A stretch of DNA of 64,000 bases from JBDHWG01 sp046328525. GTDB lineage: Bacteria > Chloroflexota > Anaerolineae > Epilineales > JAHCIE01. The notes under the pieces were generated by a model, which worked only from the letters and a program-made list of their open reading frames with translations, was not told the DNA's origin and ran no database searches. The stretch's first letter is position 1; each line of letters opens with the position of its first letter. This document shows, in pieces, positions 49,555 through 58,281 of the stretch. The stretch is taken from contig JAXLWK010000003.1 of assembly GCA_046328525.1 (NCBI GenBank), positions 372,001 through 436,000 of the forward strand. The letters run 5' to 3'. The position numbers and the translations under genes were made by a program.

Positions 49555-50352
49555 CTAAGCGCCCACGATGTCCTCGCCGCCGTCCACGCCCAACACATTG
49601 CCTGTCATCCAGTGGCTGTCAATGGAGCTGAACAGGACGATGTGGGCGGCGACGTCCTCGGGCGTCGTGAGGCGGCCGGATGGGTTCATGGCGTTCGCCA
49701 TCTCGACGAACCGCTCGTGGCCGGGAATCCTGCGCAGGGCGGGCGTGTCGGTGACGCCGGCGCGGATGCTGTTGGCGGCGATGCCTCGCGGCGCAAGCTC
49801 CATGGCGAGCTGCCGAATGTTGGATTCCAGCGCGGCCTTCGCAGCCGACACCGCGCCATACTGCGGCATCACCCGCGCCCCGCCGGCGCTCGTCATGGCG
49901 TAGATTTTGCTGCCAGCGCCGAGGAGGTCGGCGGCGACAAGCTCCTGCACCCAGTAGATGAGGCTGCTCGCCATGACGTCCAGGGTCATGGCGACCTGGG
50001 CCGGATTGACGGCCGGTAACTCCGCCGTCGCATTGAACGGCAGCAGCGTGCCGAACGCCAGGGAGTGCATGAACACGCGCACCGTCTTGCCCGCCGCCAG
50101 GCGCTGGCGGATGTGCTTGATGACCTCGGCGCGCTTTTCGGCGTCGGCCGCGTTGACGTTGAAGAAGACGGCCTCCCCCCCCGCGGCGACGATGCTGTCC
50201 TTGATGGCCTCGACCTGGGGCATTGTCGAGCGGCGGTCGAGGTGAACGCCGAAGATGTTGTACCCGGCCTGGGCCAGAGCAGTCGCGGTAGCCGCGCCGA
50301 AGCCGCTGGACGCGCCGAGAATCAAGGCCCAGCGGCGGTTGTTGTCTGTCAT
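49555..50352 (-). CDS. Short-chain dehydrogenase/reductase, enoyl-ACP-reductase-like
   Basis: 265 residues. The NAD(P) motif is GASSGFGAATATALAQ (TGxxxGxG type), and the catalytic set is Ser in YAMTSAGG, Tyr in PQYGAVSAAKAAL and Lys four residues later. The long insertion after the fourth strand, the SLAFGTLLPFN segment and the GVTDTPALRRIPGHERFVEMANAMNPSGR end resemble FabI/FabL enoyl reductases of fatty-acid synthesis. Exact substrate is undecided. It begins the operon with the MDR gene. A MITE-like element lies directly upstream. Confidence 0.88.
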   Translation of the reverse strand: MTDNNRRWALILGASSGFGAATATALAQAGYNIFGVHLDRRSTMPQVEAIKDSIVAAGGEAVFFNVNAADAEKRAEVIKHIRQRLAAGKTVRVFMHSLAFGTLLPFNATAELPAVNPAQVAMTLDVMASSLIYWVQELVAADLLGAGSKIYAMTSAGGARVMPQYGAVSAAKAALESNIRQLAMELAPRGIAANSIRAGVTDTPALRRIPGHERFVEMANAMNPSGRLTTPEDVAAHIVLFSSIDSHWMTGNVLGVDGGEDIVGA

Positions 50353-50410
50353 AAGTGTTCTCCTTTTGGGTCGTCGCTATTATAACACGTCCGCGCCGAC
50401 GAGGATACGT

Positions 50411-50696
50411 ACGATCTTTGCACTTTTCAGATTGGGGAGATTTGGAGGGGCATGCCCCTCCAAACCTCCCCCCTTGTCCCATCCTCTGGCGAAGGTGGCG
50501 TGCCGCCTCGCGCACGAGGGAAAGGGGGGGACTTGTGGGGGCCGCAGGCCCCCATCGGTAGCTCCACAGTATAGCGTGGAAGAGCCGAATTCACCCCTCT
50601 GCTCCCCCCGCCGGCGGGGGGAGCAGAGGGGGGTCTCCACGCTATCGTGTAGAGCTACCCCCCCATCGCCCCCGCCGATGCAAAGTGCAAAGATAG
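50411..50696. mobile_element. MITE-like non-coding element with terminal inverted repeats and flanking 8-bp direct repeat
   Basis: The 286-bp element ends in ATCTTTGCACTTT (50414-50426) and AAAGTGCAAAGAT (50682-50694). GGATACGT flanks it at 50403-50410 and 50697-50704, like a target-site duplication. Inside are nested palindromes: a perfect 24-mer (50441-50464), GGTAGCTC/GAGCTACC (50557-50564/50652-50659), ATAGCGTGGA/TCCACGCTAT (50571-50580/50636-50645) and a perfect 38-mer (50594-50631). No ORF is plausible. Together with 50353-50410 it fills the gap between two minus-strand genes. Confidence 0.75.
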
Positions 50697-50707
50697 GGAT
50701 ACGTTTG

Positions 50708-51502
50708 CTAGGCGCGCAGCGGCGTGATCGCCACGCGGCGCAGCTCCAGCCACTCGCGCTCCGGCGTGGCGAGGCGATCCCAGGTCAGATCGCCGGACGC
50801 CGTCTCGCTGGCGCAGTTGTTGTCCACCCAGGCCACGAAACCCAGGGGGACACGCGGCGGCGCCGTGGAGCGCAGAACGTGGACATCGTCCACCCAGAAA
50901 TCGGCGCGTTCCGCGCGCCACTCGAGGCGGTACAGGTGCGGCGCGTCCAGGGCCGTTGTGAGCGTCGCCTCGGCGGCAGCGATGGAGCGGCCGCGCGCTA
51001 GACGGTAGAGCAGCCGCCCCAGGATCGGGATGCGGAGCGCCTGAAGACCGAGGGCCACCAGGCTCTCCGGGACGGCCCCGCCGTTGAGCGTCGCCGCTTT
51101 CCAGCCGTTGGGCGGCCCGCCCGGCACGAAGGGCATGCGCGCCGGCGGGGACGCGAAGAAGAACCACACGGCGTTGGGCGCAGCGGTGAGGCCCTGGGCC
51201 GGGTTGAACGGGTCGTTCCAGAACCCAAAGCCGGCCGTCCCGACCAGCCTGTTGGCGGCGTGGGACGCGCACGCCTCGACCTCCATCCGCAGTGGCGGCC
51301 GCCACGGCAGGTCACGCCGCGTGACGCCGCGAAGGTCGTTCAGCTCCGAGTCGGAGAGGACGCCGCGCTGTGCCCCGTCCAGGACCAGGCGCAGGCCGGT
51401 CGCCGAGGCTTCCATCTCGCTGGCCCCGACCAGGATGCGGGTGAAGCGGGTGACGCGCGCCGGAAAGCGGATGTCCACCGGCGGGACGATGGGCGGCGCC
51501 AT
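50708..51502 (-). CDS. GH16/concanavalin-like beta-sandwich protein
   Basis: 264 residues, no signal peptide. The pattern GTAGFGFWNDPFNP...NAVWFFFASPP...HLYRLEWRAERADFWVDDVHVL is that of laminarinase-like beta-jelly rolls (GH16 and related lectin domains). The usual catalytic ExDxxE of active GH16 enzymes is not evident, so it may bind sugars without cutting them. It begins next to the S9 peptidase stop, so the two are probably cotranscribed. Length is short for a complete secreted GH16 enzyme. Confidence 0.65.
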   Translation of the reverse strand: MAPPIVPPVDIRFPARVTRFTRILVGASEMEASATGLRLVLDGAQRGVLSDSELNDLRGVTRRDLPWRPPLRMEVEACASHAANRLVGTAGFGFWNDPFNPAQGLTAAPNAVWFFFASPPARMPFVPGGPPNGWKAATLNGGAVPESLVALGLQALRIPILGRLLYRLARGRSIAAAEATLTTALDAPHLYRLEWRAERADFWVDDVHVLRSTAPPRVPLGFVAWVDNNCASETASGDLTWDRLATPEREWLELRRVAITPLRA

Positions 51503-51503
51503 G

Positions 51504-53555
51504 CTACGCTTCGGACGCCGGGGCGTGCTGCGCCCACCAATCCAGGATGCGCCGCAAGTGGTCCACGCGGTGCGCCGGCTCGCCGGAGCGGGTCAGCTCG
51601 TGGCCCTCGCGCGGGTAGCGCACCATCTCCACCGTCCTCCCCAGGCGGCGCAGGATGCTAAAGAGCTGCTCGGCGTCGCTGATGGGCGCGCGGTAGTCCA
51701 GGTCGGCGTGCAGGATGAGCAGCGGCGTGTGGATGTCGGGCGCGTAGGCGAGGGGCGAGTGCCGCCACAGTTTCTCGACCTCCTGCCACGGCTCGCCGCT
51801 GAACTCGCTCTCGATCAGCTCGTAGGCGTCCGACGTGCCGTAGAACGACATCAGGTGGTAGACGCCGCGCTGGGCGACGGCGGCGCGGAACCGCCGGTCG
51901 TGGCCGATCAGCCAGGCGGTCATGAAACCGCCGTAGGAGCCGCCCGTGACGCAGATGCGGTTGGTGTCAATGCCCCCCCGCGCCACGACCTCGTCAATGC
52001 CGGCGAGGATGTCGCGGTAGTCGGCCTCGCCCCAGCCGTCGTGGAGCGCCGTCTGGAATGCCTGGCCGTAGCCCTCGGAGCCGCGCGGGTTGCAGAAGAA
52101 CACGACATAACCCTGGCCGGCGGCGGCCTGCCAGTCCGGCCACAGGCTGCGGAACGACGGCCCCCACATCGTGTGCGGCCCGCCGTGGATGAACACCGCC
52201 ATCGGGTACGCGCGATTGGGGTCGAAGCCGGGCGGGTAGAGCACCCAGCCCTGGATTTCGAGGCCATCCGGCGCAGGGTAGCGAATCTCCTGGGGGATGA
52301 TGACCTCGCGCTCGGCCAGCAACCTGGCGTGAATGTCCGTCAGCCGCCGCTCGCCGCCGTCTGTGTCGCGGAACCACAGGTCCGACGGGGCATCCGGCGC
52401 AGAGGCAATGAAGGCGATTCCCCCATCCGCGGCCGCGAAGTCGTCCACGATGCGCGTGCCGCCGACCACGGTCGCCGCCGTTTCGTCCAGGGTGACGCGC
52501 CGCACGCTCGTGTCGCCGTTGTCCTCGACCAGGGCCAGCAGCGCGCCGTCGGTCGTCCACTGGTAGCCAAAGATGGAGCGGTCCAGCGCCAGCGTCAGGT
52601 CGCGGGCTTCGCCGCCGTCAATCGGGAAGATGCACAGGCGCGTGTTCTGGCCCGTGGCCCGCTCCTCCGGTTTGCGAAGCGCCGCGATCCAGCGTCCATC
52701 CGGCGAGACCGTCGGGCCGATCTTGGCGCCGCCGATGCCGAGGCCGACGTAGGTGAACGGCGGGCCGGCCAGCTCGACCGGAGCGCTGCCGTCAAGGGGG
52801 ACGCGGAAGATGGCGCGGCCCAGGAACTGACTCTCCTTGGCCGGATCGTGCTCCCGCGTCGAGAGCAGAGCGCTGCCGGACGGCAGCCAGGTGGGCAGGC
52901 TCCAGTTACCGGCGCCGCTCGTGAGGCGTCGGGGTGTCTGCTCGTCGGCGTCGGGGTCGCTGTCCACGACGTAGATGTGGCTGGTCTTGTCGTCTACGAA
53001 GCTGACGCCGGTGCGATAGGGCAGGCGCGTCAGCAGGCGCGGGTCGTGGCTCTCCTCCGTCTTGCGTTTCTCGTCGAGCTTGCGCGCCTCGGCCTCCCAC
53101 TTGTCGTGGGGCGGCTGTATCTCGCCGCGGTCCTCGCGTCCCTGCTCTTCGAGACTCAGCCGCGCGACAAAGGCGATCTGGCGTCCGTCCGGGCTCCAGG
53201 CCGGCGCGCGCGCGCCGGAGGGCAGCCGGGTCAGCGCCCGCGCCTCTCCGCCGTCGAAGCGGATCACGAACACCTGCTCCCTGTCTCCATTCCGAGCGGA
53301 CTGGAACGCGAGGCGCGTCCCGTCGGGACTCCAGCGGGGATAGGTGTCGGCTGGTGCGCCACTCGTGAACTGGCGCGGCGGCGTCGAGCCGTTGGTGGCG
53401 GCGACCCAGATGGCGCGGCGATAGCCGTTCTTGAGACGGTCGGGGGTGACGCGCACGTAAGCGACCCAGCGTCCGTCTGGGCTGAGCTGCGCGTCTTCGA
53501 GCCAATCGAGTTGATAGATGTCGTCGGGGGAAATGGGGAGGCGGTCCTTAGCCAT
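51504..53555 (-). CDS. S9 prolyl-oligopeptidase-family acylaminoacyl peptidase
   Basis: 683 residues without signal peptide. The first about 400 residues are a TolB/PD40-like beta-propeller with repeated SPDGRWIA-type strands. The C-terminal alpha/beta-hydrolase has the triad S540 in TGGSYGGFMT, D620 in HADLDYRAPIS and H652 in REGHELTRSG. It removes acylated or short peptides in the cytoplasm. It is followed on the minus strand by the GH16-like gene. A hairpin-rich repeat lies upstream. Confidence 0.95.
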   Translation of the reverse strand: MAKDRLPISPDDIYQLDWLEDAQLSPDGRWVAYVRVTPDRLKNGYRRAIWVAATNGSTPPRQFTSGAPADTYPRWSPDGTRLAFQSARNGDREQVFVIRFDGGEARALTRLPSGARAPAWSPDGRQIAFVARLSLEEQGREDRGEIQPPHDKWEAEARKLDEKRKTEESHDPRLLTRLPYRTGVSFVDDKTSHIYVVDSDPDADEQTPRRLTSGAGNWSLPTWLPSGSALLSTREHDPAKESQFLGRAIFRVPLDGSAPVELAGPPFTYVGLGIGGAKIGPTVSPDGRWIAALRKPEERATGQNTRLCIFPIDGGEARDLTLALDRSIFGYQWTTDGALLALVEDNGDTSVRRVTLDETAATVVGGTRIVDDFAAADGGIAFIASAPDAPSDLWFRDTDGGERRLTDIHARLLAEREVIIPQEIRYPAPDGLEIQGWVLYPPGFDPNRAYPMAVFIHGGPHTMWGPSFRSLWPDWQAAAGQGYVVFFCNPRGSEGYGQAFQTALHDGWGEADYRDILAGIDEVVARGGIDTNRICVTGGSYGGFMTAWLIGHDRRFRAAVAQRGVYHLMSFYGTSDAYELIESEFSGEPWQEVEKLWRHSPLAYAPDIHTPLLILHADLDYRAPISDAEQLFSILRRLGRTVEMVRYPREGHELTRSGEPAHRVDHLRRILDWWAQHAPASEA

Positions 53556-53641
53556 GCAGTCATCCTTGGCGCAGAGATGTAGGGGCGCGTCGCGCCTCCC
53601 CGTATTCTATTGCTGACAAGGCGAAACGCAAGTCAGCGCCA

Positions 53642-53733
53642 TCCCTCATCCCCCAACCCCTTCTCCCATTTTGGGAGAAGGGGAGTCAAGACCCCCTCTC
53701 CCGTACTGGGAGAGGGGGTAGGGGGTGAGGGAC
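53642..53733. repeat. TCCCTCA...TGAGGGAC hairpin-rich repeat, copy 2
   Basis: A 92-bp unit nearly identical to 29383-29481, with the same terminal arms and the same two internal hairpins. The left end here lacks the first G of GTCCCTCA. It lies between the S9 peptidase gene and the GerW-like pair. Confidence 0.8.
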
Positions 53734-53757
53734 GTGCACGCGCCGCTGAAGCTCCGC

Positions 53758-54168
53758 CTACTCGTCTGTGCCGGAGCGCCTCGGGGCAAAGGCCCGAATG
53801 GTGGCGGCAATCCAGAAGACGTTCCACGCTACCATGAGGATGCCGGCCAGGGGGATCAGCGTGGCGTCCGCGATTGCCTCGTACGTCACCTCGTCGGAGG
53901 TGATGCGCAGGTAGCCCTTCGGCTGGAGGCTTCCGCCGCCCCCGCCGCCAGCGCCCTCACCTGAGCCAGGTTTCGGCTCGGCATCGGTTCCCGCGTCTGG
54001 CTGCGGCCCGGAGCCAGCGCCGTAGCCGAAGCCTACGCGCATGGACGCCACAGGGATGACCACGGTGTTGCCCTCGTGCACAGGCTCGCCGAAGATGCTG
54101 CGCACATTCAGGCCGTCCAGCCACCGATAGAGGGGATCAAGCGCTTTTGTCGAAACAGTATCGTTCAT
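53758..54168 (-). CDS. GerW (YtfJ)-like membrane-anchored protein, copy A
   Basis: 136 residues from ATG 54168, preceded by AGGAGAG. The middle matches the GerW/YtfJ family: SIFGEPVHEGNTVVIPVASMRVGFGYGAG, a glycine-rich loop and GYLRITSDEVTYEAIAD. A C-terminal transmembrane helix (about 104-125) and a basic end anchor it. GerW/YtfJ is known from Bacillus spore germination but occurs widely in non-sporulating bacteria with unknown role. The second copy follows at 54179. Confidence 0.75.
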   Translation of the reverse strand: MNDTVSTKALDPLYRWLDGLNVRSIFGEPVHEGNTVVIPVASMRVGFGYGAGSGPQPDAGTDAEPKPGSGEGAGGGGGGSLQPKGYLRITSDEVTYEAIADATLIPLAGILMVAWNVFWIAATIRAFAPRRSGTDE

Positions 54169-54178
54169 AGATGCTCTC

Positions 54179-54511
54179 CTATTCTTCGCGTGCCCTGCCA
54201 CGGCGCACGATGAGTCGAACAATGAGCCAGAGAAGCGGACCGAATAGGCCCGCGAGGAGGATGCCGCGCAACGCCACGCTCGTCGCGTCGGGTGTCGCCA
54301 CGCTGTGCTGCGTGCCGTCCGCTTCGCGCACCAGCACCTCGACCGGCGTGACGCTCACGAATCCGCCGCCGCCGCTGCCGTTCTCGTCGCCGCCCGCGCC
54401 GACCCAGCCGGCGACCGACGCGACGGGCTGCACCGTGCGCGCGCCGAACGTCATCGGCTCGCCCACGAGACGGCGCTGCACCCGTTTCGGTTTGATGTCA
54501 TTCTGAGCCAC
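54179..54511 (-). CDS. GerW-like membrane protein, copy B
   Basis: 110 residues. GEPMTFGARTVQPVASVAGWVGAGG and the Gly-rich linker followed by FVSVTPVEVLVREADGTQHSVA repeat the GerW/YtfJ core, and one C-terminal transmembrane helix with a basic RRGRAREE end closes it. It lies 10 bp upstream of copy A and 0-1 bp downstream of the DUF362 gene, so all three are one transcription unit. The pair probably arose by local duplication and then diverged. Confidence 0.7.
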   Translation of the reverse strand: MAQNDIKPKRVQRRLVGEPMTFGARTVQPVASVAGWVGAGGDENGSGGGGFVSVTPVEVLVREADGTQHSVATPDATSVALRGILLAGLFGPLLWLIVRLIVRRGRAREE

Positions 54512-55699
54512 TTATCCCTCCCGTTGGAGAATGTCGCGGATCTGGGCGGCGTAGGCGGCGCTGTCCGCATCGCTCGTTACGATGTCAATGCGCTGGGCGC
54601 TGTCCACACCGACGCCCATCTCGGCAGCGCGGGCGATCTGGTCCAGCTCGAAAATGCGGCCGGCGCTGACCTCCGGCGTCGTCCCGAACAGCCGCAGAAT
54701 CGCCACACCGACGGCGTCCAGGGCGACACGGTCGGTGGCGGCCAGAATCGCCTCCGACCACACCTTCTTGCCCGTGTCCGGGCCGCCGTTGACGAACGCC
54801 TCGACGCCATCCATGACGATGAGCGCGGGCTGGTACATCGTGTTGATCTCGGCGATCATGCGCCGCTGGTGGGGCGAGCCGTGCAGCTCGTTCATGTAGT
54901 TGTAGGCGGCGCCGGGAACGTACTTTCCCACCAGGCCGACGGAGTTCTTCAGCGACAGGGTGAAGTGGCCGCCGAAGCGGTGCGTCTTCAGGCAGCACGT
55001 CTGCACCACCGCGTCACACGTCAGGCACGGCCGGGCCATCGGGAACCCTTGCTGCCAGTGGCTGCCCTGCGGCTGGAGGATGGTCCACTCGCCGCGCGGC
55101 AGCTCGTCCAGGACGAGGGTCTCGAAGTTTAGCTCGCGGCCCATGTCGAATACGCCCCGCCGCGTCAGGACGTCGCGGGTATTGCCCATCCCGCTGCGGT
55201 CGCCGAGGGTGATGCTGCCCGCGCCCATCGCCCACAGGCTCTCGACCAGGGTGCGCAGGGTGTCGGGGTGCGTCGAGCCGGGCGTCGGGTCGGCGCTATT
55301 GAAGTTCGGCTTCAGGAAGACTGTCTTCTGCTGGACTGGGTTGACGTTGAGCAGCTCCAGGGCCTGCTTGATGCCCTGGACGCGGTCTCGCGTCTTGACC
55401 AAGACGACGCGCGCATTGCCGGACGCGACGGTTGTAGGTGTGACGGCGGTCGTGGCCGTGGCGGCGGTTGTGCCGGTGGGCGCAACCGTCGCCGACGGCG
55501 CGGCAGTCGCTGTGGCGGCCGGTGTCGCGGACGGGGGGGCGGTGGGGGGAAGCGTGGCCGGCGGCGCGGGCGTCGGGGACGCTGGGTTGACGGCGATGCC
55601 CTCGCCCTTTGGCGCGCAGCTCTCCAGAAACGATGCGGCTGCCGCGACGCCGCCAGCGCTCAGCAACAGGCGCAGGAAGGCTCTGCGGTCCAGGCTCAT
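54512..55699 (-). CDS. DUF362 Tat-exported lipoprotein
   Basis: 395 residues from ATG 55699, preceded by AGAGGAG. The N terminus has a twin-arginine motif (DRRAFLRLLL) followed by a lipobox-like LESCAPK, then a Pro/Thr/Ala linker (about 40-95). The DUF362 domain contains KTVFLKPNFN, GAGSITLGDRSGMGNTRDV, CDAVVQTCCLKTHRFGGHFTLSLKNSVGL and the LDAVGVAILRLFG end. Function of the family is unknown; the cysteines might bind an Fe-S cluster in a Tat-exported redox protein. Confidence 0.85.
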   Translation of the reverse strand: MSLDRRAFLRLLLSAGGVAAAASFLESCAPKGEGIAVNPASPTPAPPATLPPTAPPSATPAATATAAPSATVAPTGTTAATATTAVTPTTVASGNARVVLVKTRDRVQGIKQALELLNVNPVQQKTVFLKPNFNSADPTPGSTHPDTLRTLVESLWAMGAGSITLGDRSGMGNTRDVLTRRGVFDMGRELNFETLVLDELPRGEWTILQPQGSHWQQGFPMARPCLTCDAVVQTCCLKTHRFGGHFTLSLKNSVGLVGKYVPGAAYNYMNELHGSPHQRRMIAEINTMYQPALIVMDGVEAFVNGGPDTGKKVWSEAILAATDRVALDAVGVAILRLFGTTPEVSAGRIFELDQIARAAEMGVGVDSAQRIDIVTSDADSAAYAAQIRDILQREG

Positions 55700-55718
55700 G
55701 TCAACTCCTCTCGCGGCG

Positions 55719-58280
55719 CTACTTTTGCGGTGTGACGGCCCCCCCAAATTGTACATCAACTGGCATCCCAGGCTTCAATGCGCCGTCAGGGTTGTCAATG
55801 ACGCTTTTCACCGCAAAGACGAGATAGGCGCGGTTGCCGGCCGTCTGGACGTTGCGCGGCGTGAACTCGGCCTCCGGGCTGATGAGCGTGACGCGGCCGG
55901 GGAATGTGCGGCCGGGGAACGCATCCACCCTGGCCTGGATCGGCTGCCCGATGCTAATCGCGCCGAGCTGCGCCTCGGGCACGAACACGCGCGCCGTCAC
56001 CTGGCTCAGGTCGGCGAGGGATAGGAGCGCCGCGCCCGGCCTGGCGATCTCGCCGACGTGAATGTCCTGCGACGAGACGATGCCGTCCACCGGCGAGCGC
56101 AGGGTGAGCTTGTCGAGCTGAGTGAGCAGGCCCTGCAAGGCGGCCTCCGCCTGGCGGACGTTGGCCTCAGCCACGGCAATATCTTCGGGCAGTGGCTCCG
56201 CCTTCGCCCGCTCGACGCCCGCCTGGGCCACGTCCACGCCCGCCGCGGCTTGCTCCGTCGCCGCTCGCGCCCGGTTGACCGCCGCCTGCGCCTGAACGGG
56301 GTTATTCCGCATCGCCTGGAGCTGTGCCAGGGCGCTCTGCGCGCCGGCGACGCGGCTCTCCGCAGCATCGAGGGCGGCCTGGGCGGCGTCCACGGCGTGC
56401 TGCGCAGCGATGCGCTCGGTGCTTGGGTCCGCGTAGCCGTCGCGTTTCACCTGGGCAGCGTGGAGGTTGGCCTGCGCCTGGCCGACGCCCGCCTGGGCGG
56501 TGGTGATGGCCGACTGGGCCTGGGAAATCTGGTCGTCGAGGTCCTGCGGGTTCGCCAGCAAGACGCGGGCGCTCTTGAGGCTCGTGTCGTCGCTCTGAGC
56601 GCGCTGCTCGGCCTGGCCCAGCTGCGCCTCGGCGACGGCGATGTCCTCAGGGCGCGGAGCGGCCTTCGCCTGGGCCAGCCGCGCCTGCGCCACGGCAATG
56701 GCCGCCTTCGCCTCGCCGATGCGGGCGTTCAGCAGGTCGCTGTCCAGGCGGACGATGGGCTGACCGACGGTCACGCGGTCGCCCTCGCCGACGAGGACCT
56801 CGGCCACGCGCCCGCCCACCTCGCTCGCCACCGACACGGTGCGCGCCTCCAGAGCGCCTGAGAGCTGGTCGCTATCGGCGGCCGACGCGGTGGCGACCAG
56901 GGGCGCGTCGGGGAAGACAGCGTCGGCGGGCATGCCCGGCTTCAGCAGGCCCTCCGCGTTGGGTAGCTTGATCTTGACGGGGAACACGAGGGTCGTGCGC
57001 TTGTCCGCGGTCTGGACGTTTTTCGGTGTGAACTCGGCCTCCGGGGCGATGAAGGTGATGTTGCCCTTGAACACGCGCTCCGGGAAGGCATCCACGCGCA
57101 CGTCGGCCGCCGCCCCGACGGCCACGTGGCCCAGGTCACTCTCCGGCACGTAGACGGTGAGGGTGACTGAGCTGAGGTCGTTCAGACGCAGGAGGGGCGC
57201 GCCGGGCTGCGCCGCCTCGCCGACATGGGCGACTTCCTCACCGACTAGCGCCCCAAGCGGGGCGCGGACGGTCAGCCTGTCGCGCTCGGCCCGCAAGGTG
57301 TTCAGATGCGCCGTGACCTGGGCGACGTTGGCCTCGGCTGTGCGCACCGCTTCGTCGCGCGGGCCGGCGTGGGCCAGGGCGAGCTGAGCCTCGGCGGTCG
57401 CCACGGCGGCCCTGGCCGTCTCAACCTGGGCGGCGCTGGTGTCCACCGCCGCCTGGGCCGCGACGGGGTTGGCGCGCATGGCCTGAAGGTTGTCGAGGTG
57501 CTCCTGAACGCCCGCCAGGCGCGCCTGGGCCGCCTCGATGGTCGTCCACGCGCTCCACCATTGATCCGTGGCAAGGCCGACGCCGGTTCCCGCCTGGCGC
57601 ACGTACTTGTCGCTGGGGTAGACGTGCCGCGTTTTGGTCTGGCCGTTGGGCAGCGTGATCTCGACGTCAATGCCTTTCGTGACCGACTCCCAACCGAACT
57701 CGGCGTCCTTCTTCTGCTGCTCGGCGACGTCCTTCGCGGCCGTGGCGCGGGCCAGGTCGTCCTCGGCGGTGTCTATGTCGGCTTTCGCCTGGGCGATCTT
57801 GAGATCGAGCGCCTGGGGGTTGTCGCGGGTGACGACGGCGTCGCGCCAGATTTGCTCAGCCGTCTTCTGCGCCGCCTGCGCCTGGGCCACCAGGGTCTCG
57901 GCCTGCCGGATGTCCTCCGGGCGCGCGCCCACCCTGGTTCGGGCGAGCTGCGCCTGGGCCGCCGCGACCGCCGCTTCGGCTTGGGCGATCTCGGCGTCTT
58001 TCAGCGCCGGGTCGAGAGCGACCAGCACGTCGCCCGACGTGACAGACTTCCCTTCGGTTGCGCCGATCTTGGTAATGCGGCCGGCGACCTCGGAGGCGAT
58101 AGCCAGCCGCGTCGCCTCGATGTAGCCCGACCCGCCGACGGCGCGTAGAGACGGCTCTTTGAAACCCGAGGCGGTCAGCGCTTCCTCGGCGCGGTCTGGG
58201 TTGGCGCGAATATACCACGCGCCGCCGGCGACGGCAGCGATCACGACCAAAACTACGAGCGCAGCGACGACACGCCGCAT
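55719..58280 (-). CDS. Double-length HlyD/EmrA-type membrane-fusion adaptor
   Basis: 853 residues from ATG 58280; the longer frame to 58406 is rejected because it overlaps the ATPase gene. One N-terminal helix is followed by two complete adaptor copies in tandem. Copy 1 starts GYIEATRLAIASEVAGRITKIGATEGKSV, copy 2 GALEARTVSVASEVGGRVAEVLVGEGDRV. Each has a lipoyl half, a long coiled coil (ARPEDIRQAETLVAQAQ; APRPEDIAVAEAQLGQ), the second lipoyl half and a beta-barrel with the ISPEAEFTPKNVQTADKR / ISPEAEFTPRNVQTAGNR segment. Typical adaptors have one copy (about 330-400 residues). It links the ABC-2 exporter to the outside. Confidence 0.9.
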   Translation of the reverse strand: MRRVVAALVVLVVIAAVAGGAWYIRANPDRAEEALTASGFKEPSLRAVGGSGYIEATRLAIASEVAGRITKIGATEGKSVTSGDVLVALDPALKDAEIAQAEAAVAAAQAQLARTRVGARPEDIRQAETLVAQAQAAQKTAEQIWRDAVVTRDNPQALDLKIAQAKADIDTAEDDLARATAAKDVAEQQKKDAEFGWESVTKGIDVEITLPNGQTKTRHVYPSDKYVRQAGTGVGLATDQWWSAWTTIEAAQARLAGVQEHLDNLQAMRANPVAAQAAVDTSAAQVETARAAVATAEAQLALAHAGPRDEAVRTAEANVAQVTAHLNTLRAERDRLTVRAPLGALVGEEVAHVGEAAQPGAPLLRLNDLSSVTLTVYVPESDLGHVAVGAAADVRVDAFPERVFKGNITFIAPEAEFTPKNVQTADKRTTLVFPVKIKLPNAEGLLKPGMPADAVFPDAPLVATASAADSDQLSGALEARTVSVASEVGGRVAEVLVGEGDRVTVGQPIVRLDSDLLNARIGEAKAAIAVAQARLAQAKAAPRPEDIAVAEAQLGQAEQRAQSDDTSLKSARVLLANPQDLDDQISQAQSAITTAQAGVGQAQANLHAAQVKRDGYADPSTERIAAQHAVDAAQAALDAAESRVAGAQSALAQLQAMRNNPVQAQAAVNRARAATEQAAAGVDVAQAGVERAKAEPLPEDIAVAEANVRQAEAALQGLLTQLDKLTLRSPVDGIVSSQDIHVGEIARPGAALLSLADLSQVTARVFVPEAQLGAISIGQPIQARVDAFPGRTFPGRVTLISPEAEFTPRNVQTAGNRAYLVFAVKSVIDNPDGALKPGMPVDVQFGGAVTPQK

Positions 58281-58281
58281 G

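Noticed and set aside
50411..50696. Small-RNA or protein gene in the MITE-like element
   Set aside because: Nested palindromes explain its open frames; no conserved start or domain is seen.
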